In this document: piece after piece, positions 50,803-60,161 of the stretch
Numbering within the stretch: the stretch's first letter is position 1
Layout of the letters: every line of letters begins with the position of its first letter
Origin: Elusimicrobium minutum
GTDB taxonomy: Bacteria; Elusimicrobiota; Elusimicrobia; Elusimicrobiales; UBA9959
Length of the DNA stretch: 64,000 nucleotides
Direction: 5' to 3'
NCBI GenBank assembly: GCA_020723765.1
Contig: DYIF01000010.1
Span: 1-64,000 of the forward strand
The notes under the pieces: generated by a model
Told to the model about the DNA's origin: nothing
What the model saw: the letters and a program-made list of their open reading frames with translations, nothing else
Database searches by the model: none
Made by a program: the position numbers and the translations under genes

Positions 50803-51943
50803 AATAAACGTCCTCTATGTCTTTTATTTTTGAGCCCGGATAATAGAAGTTTAAAATCTTTTTATAATCCGCTCCTCTGTCAGCCATTTCCCTTGCACCG
50901 TCCTGACAAAGCCCGACTCCGTGGCCCCAACCCTTTCCGGTTATCTTAAATCCGTTTTTCATTTTTATTATGTTCGTTATTAAAGTGCTTTTCATGTCGA
51001 AGTTTCCTACGTGGTTTCTAAAATCCTTCGCCTCAAGCTTTATATTTCCTTTGTCGGTTTTGAATAAGAGTTTAACCGCCCTACCGGATCTGTCTTTGGA
51101 ATATATTTTCATATCTTTTATTTTAAGCGCGGAATGTCCGCTTGAGCTTATAAAATTAAGTATATCGGAATTTGATACATAAACGGACCATGCGGCATGT
51201 TTTGAGTTTTTGTAATAAGGGTCTTTCACCCCTTTAAGCGGAGGAATGATATCGCCGTTCCATACTCCGCTTGGAGTAGTTGTTTGTCCGCCGGAATTTG
51301 CGTGATAATAAGCGTAGAATATCTTGTCTTTATAAGTTAAAACCTCTCCTCTCGTCTCGTTTACCGCCGATATGATTTGCGGAGATATGTTTTCAAATCC
51401 GGTATAAACCTGATGTTTTGTCGAGTTGGTCATATCGTAATCCGCGTTTCTGTTTAACGACGCCAATGTGTATGTCCTTGAAGCCACCGCCTGGGCCTTT
51501 AAGGCTTCCATCGGCCAGCTCGTTCCCATCTCAGGTCCCAATACGCCCCATAAGTATCTTTCTATGTCAACAAATTCTATTATTTGAATTTTGCCTTCGG
51601 AGTTTTTTATTTTAAATTTTCCTCTGTATTTTTTCCCGTTTATAATCATATGGCTGTTTGGATTAGAGTTTTCAAGCAAAACGGGGGAGTATAATTTTTG
51701 TAAAGATACGTATATGAAATCCGAACCTTCGGCCTTAATGTCGTAATTGGATTCTTCGACCAAAAGATATTTTTCTCCCGTTTTTTCTTCGGTTAAATAA
51801 ACCTTTCCATAAGTTTTTAAGCTTATTTTTTCGGAATTGTTTTCTATGAGTATCCTGACCTCTATGCTTTTCGATATTCCGTCGGCGGAATATAAACTTT
51901 GAGACAGGATTAAAAAAAATAAACTCTTAAAAAAGATTTTCAT
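50789..51943 (-). CDS. Secreted SpoIID/LytB-domain protein
   Basis: The 384-residue protein has a signal peptide ([19 protein letters not shown]) and a C-terminal SpoIID domain: [19 protein letters not shown]-type segment (here [20 protein letters not shown]), [24 protein letters not shown], and [20 protein letters not shown] at the end. SpoIID enzymes are lytic transglycosylases acting on peptidoglycan stripped of peptides. Here it is embedded between ruvB and queA by overlaps. In a non-sporulating diderm it presumably acts in wall remodelling. Confidence 0.88.
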
Positions 51944-52940
51944 TTTTAGAATAAGGCAATTTCAGATGTTTATAGGCTTTTTCGGTTAATACCCTTCCTC
52001 TGGGGGTTCTTTGTAAAAAACCGGATTTTATTAGATAAGGCTCTATTACGTCGGTAATAGTATCTATTTCTTCGCTAAGAGCCACAGCGAGGTTTTCCGC
52101 CCCGACCGGCCCCCCTTTAAATTTTTCGGCTACGGTCGCAAGAAAAAATCTGTCCGTTTTATCAAGCCCCATCTCGTCTATTTCCATAGATTCAAGCGCT
52201 TTTAGAGCTATATCTTTAGTAATTATTCCCTTTCCTTTCACATCGGCGAAATCTCTTACTCTTTTTAAAAGCCTGTTGGCTATTCTTGGAGTGCCTCTCG
52301 AGCGTTTGGCTATTTCGGCTATTCCCTCTTTTTCAGTTTTTACTTCCAGTATTTTTGCCGACCTTTCGATTATTTGAACTATTTCCTCTTCTTCGTAAAA
52401 ATTTAAATTTACCGCTATTCCGAATCTATCTCTAAGCGGGGTGGTTAATAAACCGCTTCTTGTCGTGGCTCCGATTATAGTAATTTTGGGAGTTTGTATT
52501 TTTAAAGTCGTAGCTCCCGGTCCTTTCCCGGTATTTATGAAAAAATTGAAATCCTCCATAACCGGATAAATACTTTCCTCAACCGCCACGTTGAGCCTGT
52601 GTATCTCGTCTATAAAAAGAACATCCCCATCGGAAAGTTCGGTGGTAAGCGTCGCGGCCAAATCGCCCGGTTTTGTTAAAACCGGACCGGAGGTAACCTT
52701 TATGTTAACTCCCAACTCGTTTGCTATTATATGAGCTAAAGTGGTCTTTCCCAATCCCGGAGGAGCGTAGAAAAGACAATGATCCAGCGGTTGTTTTCTC
52801 TTTTTTGAAGCTTCTATGAATATCTTCAAGTTTTCTTTTATTTTGCTCTGACCGATAAACTCTTCAAGAGACTTTGGTCGTAAAGAGTATTCGAATTTTG
52901 CTTCTTCAGAATTTTGATTTTTATCGTATATATATTCCAT
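51927..52940 (-). CDS. ruvB: Holliday junction branch-migration ATPase RuvB
   Basis: The protein has 337 residues: AAA+ motor with Walker [13 protein letters not shown], Walker B FIDEIHRL, sensor/arginine-finger region [10 protein letters not shown], and the winged-helix end [17 protein letters not shown]. It drives branch migration with RuvA. It is separated from ruvA by two bases and overlaps the SpoIID gene by 17. Confidence 0.97.
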   Translation of the reverse strand: MEYIYDKNQNSEEAKFEYSLRPKSLEEFIGQSKIKENLKIFIEASKKRKQPLDHCLFYAPPGLGKTTLAHIIANELGVNIKVTSGPVLTKPGDLAATLTTELSDGDVLFIDEIHRLNVAVEESIYPVMEDFNFFINTGKGPGATTLKIQTPKITIIGATTRSGLLTTPLRDRFGIAVNLNFYEEEEIVQIIERSAKILEVKTEKEGIAEIAKRSRGTPRIANRLLKRVRDFADVKGKGIITKDIALKALESMEIDEMGLDKTDRFFLATVAEKFKGGPVGAENLAVALSEEIDTITDVIEPYLIKSGFLQRTPRGRVLTEKAYKHLKLPYSKNENLF

Positions 52941-52942
52941 AG

Positions 52943-53560
52943 TTATTTAAAAGAAGATATTTTCCTGAGCGACAATTTTATTAAATCCTCTATGGTCAGT
53001 TTATTCTCGCCTTTTTCTTCCAGTACGGAGTTTAAAGCTTCTCTGGAATCGGAAACTTTATACCCCAAGCTTATAAGAGCGTTAAGCGCGGTTTCGTAAC
53101 TTGAGCCGAAGAATTGGGATTGGTATCTTTGATTTTCGGAAGTTTCAAATCTTTGAATTCTATCTTTTAGCGATAATATTAGTTTATCGGATGTTTTGGT
53201 CGTAAAGCCGAATAAATTTTTTAGAGTTTTCGTATCTTTTGTTTGTATGGCTTTTTTGAAGTCTTCGGGAGATTTCAATATTTTGTTCATATACTCTATC
53301 GCTTTTTTCGGTCCGGTGTTGGGTATGGAATTCATTAATAATTCGAATATTTCCAGATGTTTTTTTTCTAAAAATCCGTAAAGATTAAATCCTTCATACA
53401 TACTAAAAGAGGGGTAGATAAAAAACTCGCATACGGCCTGTCGGTTTAACCGGGAAATTAAACCCTGGCATGTTTTGATTTTATATCCGATTCCGTTAGT
53501 CTCCAAAATTACGTAATCCTCGGATATTTCTATTATCTTTCCTTTTATATAAGATATCAT
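52943..53560 (-). CDS. ruvA: Holliday junction-binding protein RuvA
   Basis: The 205-residue protein has an OB-fold N terminus ([28 protein letters not shown]), helix-hairpin-helix motifs ([17 protein letters not shown] and the [14 protein letters not shown] variant) and a C-terminal domain that binds RuvB ([19 protein letters not shown]). The second hairpin is slightly atypical (usually GIGKKTAERL). Overlaps ruvC by four bases. Confidence 0.94.
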   Translation of the reverse strand: MISYIKGKIIEISEDYVILETNGIGYKIKTCQGLISRLNRQAVCEFFIYPSFSMYEGFNLYGFLEKKHLEIFELLMNSIPNTGPKKAIEYMNKILKSPEDFKKAIQTKDTKTLKNLFGFTTKTSDKLILSLKDRIQRFETSENQRYQSQFFGSSYETALNALISLGYKVSDSREALNSVLEEKGENKLTIEDLIKLSLRKISSFK

Positions 53561-54051
53561 AAAATATTTTTTTTCCTTAACTCAAAAAGCCTCAAATCGG
53601 TAAGAGCTATGGCTATCGCGTCGGCCACATCCGGATAGATTTTTTCCTTTATCGAAAACATCATTGCAATTACGGACTGTATCTGCTGTTTTTGCGCGTT
53701 TCCGTTGCCGGTTACGGTTTTCTTTACCACTCTCGGATTGTATTCCGAATAAGGAATGTTGAAATTTTCAAGAGCGAGAAGTATCACTCCTCTGGAATGA
53801 GTGGTCAGAGATTGAGTTTTAATTTTATCTATAAAATAAATTTCTTCTATGGCGGCCCTGTCCGGCGAAAACTCCTTTATTTTAGAGCCGACCGATTCGT
53901 ATATTTCCTTTAGCCTTTTTGAGAGAGCCAGCTTCGAGCTGGTTTTTATTAGCCCGAATTCTTTTAAAATTATTTTATTTTTTCCGTCTACTTCTATTAA
54001 AGCCCATCCGGTATCTTCAAGCCCCGGATCTATTCCCAGGACCTTCGTCAT
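53557..54051 (-). CDS. ruvC: Holliday junction resolvase RuvC
   Basis: The 164-residue nuclease has the catalytic acidic residues: Asp7 in [15 protein letters not shown], Glu in AIEEIYF, and Asp pair in [14 protein letters not shown]. Resolves the junctions moved by RuvAB; overlaps both ruvA and yebC by four bases, so the yebC-ruvC-ruvA-ruvB block is one transcript. Confidence 0.96.
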   Translation of the reverse strand: MTKVLGIDPGLEDTGWALIEVDGKNKIILKEFGLIKTSSKLALSKRLKEIYESVGSKIKEFSPDRAAIEEIYFIDKIKTQSLTTHSRGVILLALENFNIPYSEYNPRVVKKTVTGNGNAQKQQIQSVIAMMFSIKEKIYPDVADAIAIALTDLRLFELRKKNIL

Positions 54052-54809
54052 TCTTTTATAAGCTTATCCAACAATTCTTTGGGTATGTCGAAGTTGGAGT
54101 AAACGTTTTTTACGTCGTCGTGATTTTCCAATTCGTCCATCATTTTAATTATAGAGCCGGCTTTTTCTTCGTCGGTTATTTTAACTTCGTTTTTAGGCAA
54201 CATCGTTACTTCCGCCGATGTGGTTTCTATCTTTTTTTCGCCGAGCTTTGTTTTTACAGATTCGAAAGATTCGGGAGAAGTAAGTATTTCATATACGTCG
54301 TTGTCTTGTTCGTTTTTTATATCCTCAGCCCCGGCTTCTATCGCCACATTGAAAAGTTCTTCTTCGGATATATTTTCTTTTTTAACGGTTATATATCCTT
54401 TTCTTTCAAAAACCCAGCTTACGCAACCGTTTGTGCCCATATTTCCGCCGTGCCTTTCGAGTATTACCCTTAATTCGTTGAAAGTTCTGTTTTTATTGTC
54501 GGTTGTAGCCTCTATCATAACCGCAGTCCCCTGAGGTCCGTAACCTTCGTATATTACCTCTTCGTAAACCGCACCCGGAATCTGACCGGTTCCTCTCATT
54601 ATCGCTCTTTTTACGTTATCAAGCGGCATATTGACTTCTTTGGCGTCGTCTATGGCTTTTCTTAGCCTCGGATTTTTATCCGGATCTCCTCCGCCCATTT
54701 TTGCTGCTATAGTTATTTCTTTTATAAGTTTTGTATATATTTTTCCTTTTTTAGCGTCGTTTGCGGCTTTTTTGTGTTTTATTCCGGCCCAGTGAGAATG
54801 TCCGCCCAT
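54048..54809 (-). CDS. yebC: YebC/PmpR-family regulator
   Basis: The 253-residue protein has the family start [21 protein letters not shown] and the LPLDN-like [10 protein letters not shown]. Members act as transcription regulators of, among others, ruv genes, and some (YebC2) help ribosomes at proline stretches. It is first gene of the minus-strand operon, with AGGAGG before its ATG. Confidence 0.93.
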   Translation of the reverse strand: MGGHSHWAGIKHKKAANDAKKGKIYTKLIKEITIAAKMGGGDPDKNPRLRKAIDDAKEVNMPLDNVKRAIMRGTGQIPGAVYEEVIYEGYGPQGTAVMIEATTDNKNRTFNELRVILERHGGNMGTNGCVSWVFERKGYITVKKENISEEELFNVAIEAGAEDIKNEQDNDVYEILTSPESFESVKTKLGEKKIETTSAEVTMLPKNEVKITDEEKAGSIIKMMDELENHDDVKNVYSNFDIPKELLDKLIKE

Positions 54810-54902
54810 ATATTCCTCCTATTCATAATTCAAAAACAAATATATAATAAATACATATGTAAAGAACGATCGTTTTAGTTCTTACTTAATTATTTTATAA
54901 AA

Positions 54903-54908
54903 TATAAT
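54903..54908 (+). promoter_or_regulatory. -10 element of tRNA-Arg promoter
   Basis: A perfect TATAAT ends 17 bases before the tRNA, with only weak -35 candidates (TTCTTA at 54879-54884, 18-base spacer). An inverted repeat AAGAAC/GTTCTT lies just upstream near 54862-54882, between this promoter and the divergent yebC start. The rest of the 116-base gap is AT-rich with no further features. Confidence 0.5.
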
Positions 54909-54925
54909 CCTGATTTACAAACATG

Positions 54926-54998
54926 GCCCCCTTAGCTCAAAGGATAGAGCAGCTGCCTTCGAAGCAGTTGGTTAGAGGTTCGAGTCCTCTAGGGGGCG
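54926..54998 (+). tRNA. tRNA-Arg(TCG)
   Basis: The cloverleaf is clear: acceptor GCCCCCT/AGGGGGC (54926-54932 with 54991-54997), D arm GCTC/GAGC, anticodon stem GCTGC/GCAGT with loop CTTCGAA (anticodon TCG, reading CGA), T arm AGAGG-TTCGAGT-CCTCT, and discriminator G54998. CCA is not encoded. A structured repeat element that copies its 3' third follows immediately. Confidence 0.95.
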
Positions 54999-55155
54999 TG
55001 CTGGTTCTAAGAAATGCGAATAGCATTTCGCGAGGACTCGAAAGCCCGCAGCGAGCTTAATCATACAAGCGAGCGAGGGGCGGTCTGCGAAAAAATTTTC
55101 GGTGAGAAAATTTTATTTGTAGGAGAGTCCTCTAGGGGGCGTGCTGGTTCTAAGA
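54999..55155 (+). repeat. tRNA-linked structured element, copy 3 (Arg locus)
   Basis: The parts are in the same order as at the Thr locus. CTAAGAAA is followed by the hairpin GAAATGC/GCATTTC (55011-55017 with 55023-55029, loop GAATA). Next is GAGGACTCGAA (55032-55042), the exact reverse complement of the tRNA-Arg T-arm bases 54979-54989. Then come TCGAAAGCCCGCAG and a long hairpin from 55085 to 55122 with GCGAAAAAA (55087-55095), loop GGTGA and TTTTATTTG (55111-55119). At 55125-55155 there is a 31-base exact copy of 54982-55012, from T-loop base G57 through the tRNA end into CTAAGA. The period is 143 bases. GAGGACTC (55032-55039) can alternatively pair with GAGTCCTC (55125-55132). No protein is supported. 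Confidence 0.85.
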
Positions 55156-55186
55156 GATAAATATATGAAAATTCATAAGGGTGGAT

Positions 55187-55417
55187 ATGAAGTTTAATTG
55201 TAAAGAATACGGAATTTACGTTTTAGTACCCACGCTAATAACAATTTTAATATCTATTAGATACTCATGGAGGTTTTCAAGAAAAATAACAGAGAGCTTA
55301 AACTACGAAACGGGGTTCGTATTTTCTCTGCTCATAACCTTTTTCTTTTCTTTTTTTATCGCGCCCTATTCGGTTTATTTTTATGTCTGGATAGTTTCTT
55401 TGTTGTTCGGAAATTAA
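55187..55417 (+). CDS. Small two-helix membrane protein
   Basis: A 76-residue protein with two hydrophobic helices (GIYVLVPTLITILISI and VFSLLITFFFSFFIAPYSVYFYVWIVSLLF) joined by a basic loop (RYSWRFSRKITE). ATG 55187 is preceded by AAGG at a proper distance; a GTG six bases earlier is in frame. It begins about 30 bases after the tRNA-linked element. No family recognised. It might be a real small gene or chance reading in AT-rich DNA; the ribosome site and strong hydrophobic pattern favour real. Confidence 0.5.
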   Translation: MKFNCKEYGIYVLVPTLITILISIRYSWRFSRKITESLNYETGFVFSLLITFFFSFFIAPYSVYFYVWIVSLLFGN

Positions 55418-55464
55418 AATTCTTATTGCTTGCTTAATAATCAATATTATGATAAATTTTATTT

Positions 55465-57474
55465 ATGAGTTTGTTTTTTTTGTTTTTTTTAAACTTAAAT
55501 ATTTTTTCGGCGGAATCGGTTTATAAAATTTACGATTCGGCTATAAAAAGCTGGTTTGACGGAAGGATATCCGATTCCATAGGCTCTCTGGAATATATCG
55601 TTTATAACTCCACCGACGATAATCTAACTTTAAAAGCCGGAAAAGACCTTATGGTTCTTTTAGCCGAAACAAACGAAAACTCTCTGGCAATAGCTTACAT
55701 AGACAAACTCAAGGCTATAAAACAGAACGATCCTTACTTAGAATTTGAAAAATCTTTCAATCTTTTTTCTCTTAACAAATATAAAGAATCTTCTGATAAT
55801 TTTGATAACGTATTCGCTACCACAAACGACGAAGATTTGATTTATTTTTCGCGGTTTGTAAAAAGCATGGTGGAGATGAATTTAAGCGGATATGAAAAAT
55901 CTATGGACGAACTTCAAACCGTTTATAAAAAATATCCTTCGCTTTTAGCCCCTTCTTCTTATCTTATATCCGATATGTTTAATCGGATGGGCAAAAAATT
56001 ATCTGCGTTGAACTTTATAAAAGATTCTTTGAAATACGACTCTCAAAACGTTCAAGCGTTAATAGATCTGGCCGAGTTATACGAGGAGGTCCATTATTAT
56101 CTTCCCGCATGGCAATCCTTCTATACTTTAAAAGAAATAGATTTTTCCAATCCTTACTTTTTAAAAAAATCCGAAAAGTTAATAAAAAAAATAGAAAAAG
56201 AGCCGGACGAAATTTTTTACTGGACAAGACTCTCCTGGCCGGTTCATAACGTCCCATTACAAAACAGGTCTTTAACCAATCCGATAAAAATATCTCTATA
56301 TTCGGACGAAAAGGGAACCCCGGCTTATTTGGATTCTTTTTATTTCATATCCAATTCGGATTTCGAGGTTTTCGATAGCGTTTTGGGCAAAACCTATTAT
56401 GGAAAATCTAATATGCAGTATTCCATGGAATACGTAAAATCCAACAGAATATTCGAATTAAGAGATAACTCCAGATCCAAACTTTATTCCACAAGAAACA
56501 ATTTTGATATAAGACTAAAAGATCCTAACGGAGTTTTGTTGATAAAAAAACCTTCGGTTTCCGAAGTCTTTTCCGGAGTAAACAAAAGCGATATGGAGAT
56601 TTCAAATAAGCTTGAGGTTATAGTCTCAACCTCGGGAATGACTCTTTACAATCAAACATATATTGATCATATAATACCTTCAATGGTCTCGGTGATAAAA
56701 GGTCCGAAAGACACTTACGAGTTTGTAAAAGCGCTTACCGTAATGGTTCGAACCTATCTTTTAAGAAAAATAAACGCTTCAAAAAATTATGTTTTGCCCG
56801 ATTCCGATAAAAAGTTTTTGTTTAAAGGACTGCAATATGAAAAAGAGCAGTATGTATCCGCGCTTAAAGAGACGGCAAATCAAGTTTTGACCGACAACTC
56901 GGGTTCTTATTTGGACGTTTCATATTCTCTAAATTCGGCCGGAAAAACCTTGTCGGGAGTCGACGATAATTCGTCAAAACCGTCTTCTTTGACGCCTTTT
57001 GAGTTATTCAGATGGATAAGTTTCGATTTTTTCAAAAAACCCGCAAACTCCATACCACAAGACCAAACGCTTCTTTCCGAAATATCTTGGCTTGTATTGT
57101 TAAAACCCAAATGGATAGAAGATAGATTAAATAGAGAATATAAAATAGGTAAAATAAAAAACATATATGTTCTTAAAAGAGACGAGTTTGGAATAGTAAA
57201 ATCTATAAAGGTTGAAGGAACCGCGGCCAATGCGGAAATAAACGGAGAAGATGAGATAAAAAGATTTTTGTCCGGATCCACTCTTCGCTCAAATCTATTC
57301 TATATAAGGCCGATTATGAAAGGGAAATTCCCCGAGTTCTTTATAATAAAGGGCGTTGGAACCGGAAATTTTACGGGGCTATGCGTCTACGGGGCGAATT
57401 ACTTATCTAAAAATATGGGTTATAATTACAAACAACTCTTAAAACATTATTTCCCAAACGCAGTATTAAGATGA
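55465..57474 (+). CDS. Exported TPR protein with C-terminal SpoIID domain
   Basis: The 669-residue protein has a signal peptide (LFFLFFLNLNIFSAES) and an N-terminal TPR-like helical half (residues about 20-260; SFNLFSLNKYKESSDNFDNVF). A C-terminal region is related to SpoIID (residues about 380-669): a short TLTVMVRTYLLRKINASKNY-like segment corresponding to AVASRTY, and VGTGNFTGLCVYGANYLSKNMG in place of GHGVGLCQ. The histidine-glycine motif is altered (GTGNFTGLC), so lytic activity is doubtful. It is one of two SpoIID-type proteins in the window. TAAATT six bases before the ATG may give a leaderless message. Overlaps the next gene by four bases. Confidence 0.72.
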   Translation: MSLFFLFFLNLNIFSAESVYKIYDSAIKSWFDGRISDSIGSLEYIVYNSTDDNLTLKAGKDLMVLLAETNENSLAIAYIDKLKAIKQNDPYLEFEKSFNLFSLNKYKESSDNFDNVFATTNDEDLIYFSRFVKSMVEMNLSGYEKSMDELQTVYKKYPSLLAPSSYLISDMFNRMGKKLSALNFIKDSLKYDSQNVQALIDLAELYEEVHYYLPAWQSFYTLKEIDFSNPYFLKKSEKLIKKIEKEPDEIFYWTRLSWPVHNVPLQNRSLTNPIKISLYSDEKGTPAYLDSFYFISNSDFEVFDSVLGKTYYGKSNMQYSMEYVKSNRIFELRDNSRSKLYSTRNNFDIRLKDPNGVLLIKKPSVSEVFSGVNKSDMEISNKLEVIVSTSGMTLYNQTYIDHIIPSMVSVIKGPKDTYEFVKALTVMVRTYLLRKINASKNYVLPDSDKKFLFKGLQYEKEQYVSALKETANQVLTDNSGSYLDVSYSLNSAGKTLSGVDDNSSKPSSLTPFELFRWISFDFFKKPANSIPQDQTLLSEISWLVLLKPKWIEDRLNREYKIGKIKNIYVLKRDEFGIVKSIKVEGTAANAEINGEDEIKRFLSGSTLRSNLFYIRPIMKGKFPEFFIIKGVGTGNFTGLCVYGANYLSKNMGYNYKQLLKHYFPNAVLR

Positions 57475-58595
57475 AAATAAAAATAGTTCATATAATAACC
57501 AAATTGGAGCTTGGCGGAGCTCAGGGCAATACCATATATACGGTATCCAATCTGGATAAAGATAAATTTGATGTTACCCTTATTTGCGGAAGAGGAGGGG
57601 TGCTTGACGAAAAGACGGGAAAGATTAATGTCATTTTTATAGACGATTTGGTTAGAGAAATTTCACCATTTAAAGATATAAGAGCTTTTTTGAAAATATA
57701 CAAAATTATTAAAGAAAAAAAACCGGATATAGTTCATACCCATTCTTCAAAAGCCGGGATAATAGGAAGGTTTGCCTCTTTTTTTGCGGGAGTTAAAAAG
57801 ATAATACATACATATCACGGATTCGGATTCAACGATTATCAAAACATGTTTGTAAAATATTTTTATATTCTTATAGAAAAGATCTCCTGCGTTATATCCG
57901 ACAGGATAATATTCGTTTCAAAAGACAATATTAAAACGGCGTTGAGATACGGCATAGGAAAATCTATAAAATACGAGCTGATAAGAAGCGGAATAAAATT
58001 ATCCGATTATTCGAATAGGAAAAACTACGAATTTATAAAAAAATTGGGAATAGAAAAAAACAACTCCGTAATAATATCTACCGTGGCCAATCTAAAACCC
58101 CAAAAAAATCCCGAAGACTTCTACGAGGTCGCCAAAAACATAATAAACTCGGGGTATGACGTTTATTTTATATACGCCGGAGGTGGAGAAAGGCTCGAAT
58201 ATTTCAAAAAGAAAGCGGAACTCGATAAAATAAGTAGCAAAATTTTTTTCGTGGGATGGGTTTTAAAACCTTTCGACGTATATTCCTGTTCGGATATTTT
58301 TATCTTAACTTCTTTATGGGAAGGATTGCCGAGAAGTCTTGTGGAAGCGATGAGCTCGGGAGTGGTTCCTGTATGCTACAAAACGGACGGAGTTAATGAT
58401 ATAATAATAGATGGAACAAACGGCTTTATAGTCGAGCAAAAAAACATTAAAAAAATGACGGATACAGTAAAAAAATTGATAGAAGATCCTAAACTTTTAG
58501 AGGAGATAAAAGAGAATGTGTTAAAAACCGATCTTTCCGAATTCGATATAGATTTTATGGTTAAAAAACAAGAGGAACTTTATTTAAATTTATGA
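57471..58595 (+). CDS. Family-4 glycosyltransferase
   Basis: This 374-residue GT-B enzyme has an N-terminal acceptor domain (ITKLELGGAQGNTIYTVSNL, VHTHSSKAGIIGRFAS) and a C-terminal donor domain with GGGERLEYFKKKA and the EX7E region WEGLPRSLVEAMSSGVVPV. It probably builds a lipid-linked or surface polysaccharide; the sugar is unknown. Overlaps the upstream SpoIID-like gene and the downstream GT2 gene by four bases each. Confidence 0.9.
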   Translation: MKIKIVHIITKLELGGAQGNTIYTVSNLDKDKFDVTLICGRGGVLDEKTGKINVIFIDDLVREISPFKDIRAFLKIYKIIKEKKPDIVHTHSSKAGIIGRFASFFAGVKKIIHTYHGFGFNDYQNMFVKYFYILIEKISCVISDRIIFVSKDNIKTALRYGIGKSIKYELIRSGIKLSDYSNRKNYEFIKKLGIEKNNSVIISTVANLKPQKNPEDFYEVAKNIINSGYDVYFIYAGGGERLEYFKKKAELDKISSKIFFVGWVLKPFDVYSCSDIFILTSLWEGLPRSLVEAMSSGVVPVCYKTDGVNDIIIDGTNGFIVEQKNIKKMTDTVKKLIEDPKLLEEIKENVLKTDLSEFDIDFMVKKQEELYLNL

Positions 58596-59518
58596 GTAAA
58601 ATATCCGTAATAGTTCCGGTCTACGACGAAGAAGAAAATATAAGCCCGCTTTATTCGGAAATTGTTAGCCGGTTGAACGAATTTGAGCTCGTATTCGTAG
58701 ACGACGGAAGCAAAGACAAAAGCTGGGATAAAATAAAAGAAATAGCTTTAAAAGATAAAAGAGTAAAGGCGATAAGATTTACCAGAAACTTCGGCCAGAC
58801 TCAGGCTATTAAAGCTGGGATTAAAAACTCAACCGGCGAAGTAATAGTTATTTTAGATTCTGACCTTCAAAACGATCCCGCCGATATACCGAAACTTATG
58901 GCGGAGCTTGAAAAGGGCTACGACCTGGTAAGCGGGTGGAGGAAAAAAAGAAACGACCCTTTTTTTACCAGAGTTTTGCCTTCTAAAATTGCGAACAAAA
59001 TAATTTCTTTTTCAACCGGAGTCTATCTTCACGACTACGGATGCAGTTTGAAGGCTTATAAAAGGGAGATTATAGAAAAAATAGACCTTTACGGCGAAAT
59101 GCACAGGTTTATACCGGCGCTGTGCAGTTATGTCGGGGCGAAGATATCCGAAGTAGAGGTAAACCACAGACCGAGAATAAAAGGAAAGTCCAAGTATGGA
59201 ATGATAAGGATATTTAAAGTCATTCTGGACCTTTTGACAGTTAAGTTTATGGGTAACTTTATGACCAAGCCCATATACTTTTTCGGCATTTTTTCATTCG
59301 GTCTTATCTCGATTTCTTCTTTGTTTTTTTTGATTACCCTCTACAATAAATGGTATAATCATATATTTGTGAAGGACCAGCCGCTTTTTTTGGTCGCAAT
59401 ATTTCTTTCGCTGGCGGGCCTTCAGCTCGGATTGATAGGCGTAATAGCCGAGATGCTTACGAGGATCTACTATTCGAGCGAAAAGAGAGATTATTATATA
59501 AAAGAAAAGATTTTATGA
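58592..59518 (+). CDS. Family-2 glycosyltransferase, DPM1/ArnC-like, with two membrane helices
   Basis: The protein has 308 residues: GT-A domain with VPVYDEEENISPLYSEI, FVDDGSKDKSWDKI and the metal-binding DSDLQNDPADIP, then two C-terminal membrane segments (YFFGIFSFGLISISSLFFLITLY and LFLVAIFLSLAGLQLGLIGVIAEM split by a loop). Such enzymes make undecaprenyl-phosphate sugars for later transfer outside the membrane, which could supply donors to the Wzy/PglL-like proteins at 2165-7151. That link is an inference. Confidence 0.88.
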   Translation: MSKISVIVPVYDEEENISPLYSEIVSRLNEFELVFVDDGSKDKSWDKIKEIALKDKRVKAIRFTRNFGQTQAIKAGIKNSTGEVIVILDSDLQNDPADIPKLMAELEKGYDLVSGWRKKRNDPFFTRVLPSKIANKIISFSTGVYLHDYGCSLKAYKREIIEKIDLYGEMHRFIPALCSYVGAKISEVEVNHRPRIKGKSKYGMIRIFKVILDLLTVKFMGNFMTKPIYFFGIFSFGLISISSLFFLITLYNKWYNHIFVKDQPLFLVAIFLSLAGLQLGLIGVIAEMLTRIYYSSEKRDYYIKEKIL

Positions 59519-59922
59519 ACAAAAATGTTTTTGAGTACGACATAAAAAAGATAAAAAGAGACGGAGGGCTGACCGAAAACTACGACTCGGACATAGGCTT
59601 GTTTTCTGATTGTTTAAGCCCTATAACTTCGCTTAGCCGAATAAACATATCCGTGGAATTTTACTTAAACGAAAACTCAGTTTTATTAACCGGCAAAGTA
59701 GATGCAAAAGCGAAAACCGTATGCTCAAGATGCGGAAAAGAAATGGAAATAGATATGAGCGAAGAGTTCGAAGAAACTTACGAAGCCGAAGAGACCGTAA
59801 ACATAAAACCTCTGATAGACGAGGCTTTGACATTATCGGAACCGTTGAAATCAGTATGTCAAAACGACTGTTCTCAAAGGCAAGTGGAAAATTTCGAATT
59901 AAAAAGATTTAAAATAAAATAA
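59515..59922 (+). CDS. yceD: YceD/DUF177 family protein
   Basis: The 135-residue protein has the family's zinc-binding pair CSRCGKEMEIDMSEEFEETY and later VCQNDC. Its conserved position directly before rpmF (11-base gap) is seen across bacteria; the family has been linked to 23S rRNA accumulation. Overlaps the GT2 gene by four bases. Confidence 0.88.
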   Translation: MNKNVFEYDIKKIKRDGGLTENYDSDIGLFSDCLSPITSLSRINISVEFYLNENSVLLTGKVDAKAKTVCSRCGKEMEIDMSEEFEETYEAEETVNIKPLIDEALTLSEPLKSVCQNDCSQRQVENFELKRFKIK

Positions 59923-59933
59923 GGAGAAACACT

Positions 59934-60143
59934 ATGCCAAATCCAAAAAGAAAACATACCAGATCCAGAAGAGACTTAAGAAGATATCAGGCATGGAAAT
60001 TGGACCTTGTAAACCTTTCCGCCTGTCCTAACTGCGGAGCTTTGAAAAAACCGCATATAGCCTGTCCTTCCTGCGGATACTATAAAGGCAAAGTCGCCGT
60101 GGTAAAAAAAGAGAAAACAAAAAAACAAGAAGAGAACAAATAA
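59934..60143 (+). CDS. rpmF: 50S ribosomal protein L32
   Basis: The 69 residues have the universal start NPKRKHTRSRRDLRRYQAWKL and a zinc ribbon CPNCGALKKPHIACPSCGYY, then a lysine-rich tail. AAGGAGA precedes the ATG. yceD-rpmF-plsX is the common bacterial order. Confidence 0.97.
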   Translation: MPNPKRKHTRSRRDLRRYQAWKLDLVNLSACPNCGALKKPHIACPSCGYYKGKVAVVKKEKTKKQEENK

Positions 60144-60161
60144 CATATTAAAACCGCGATT

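Noticed and set aside
53919-54473. 184-codon plus-strand frame opposite ruvC and yebC
   Set aside because: Aromatic-rich antisense shadow of two certain genes on the other strand.
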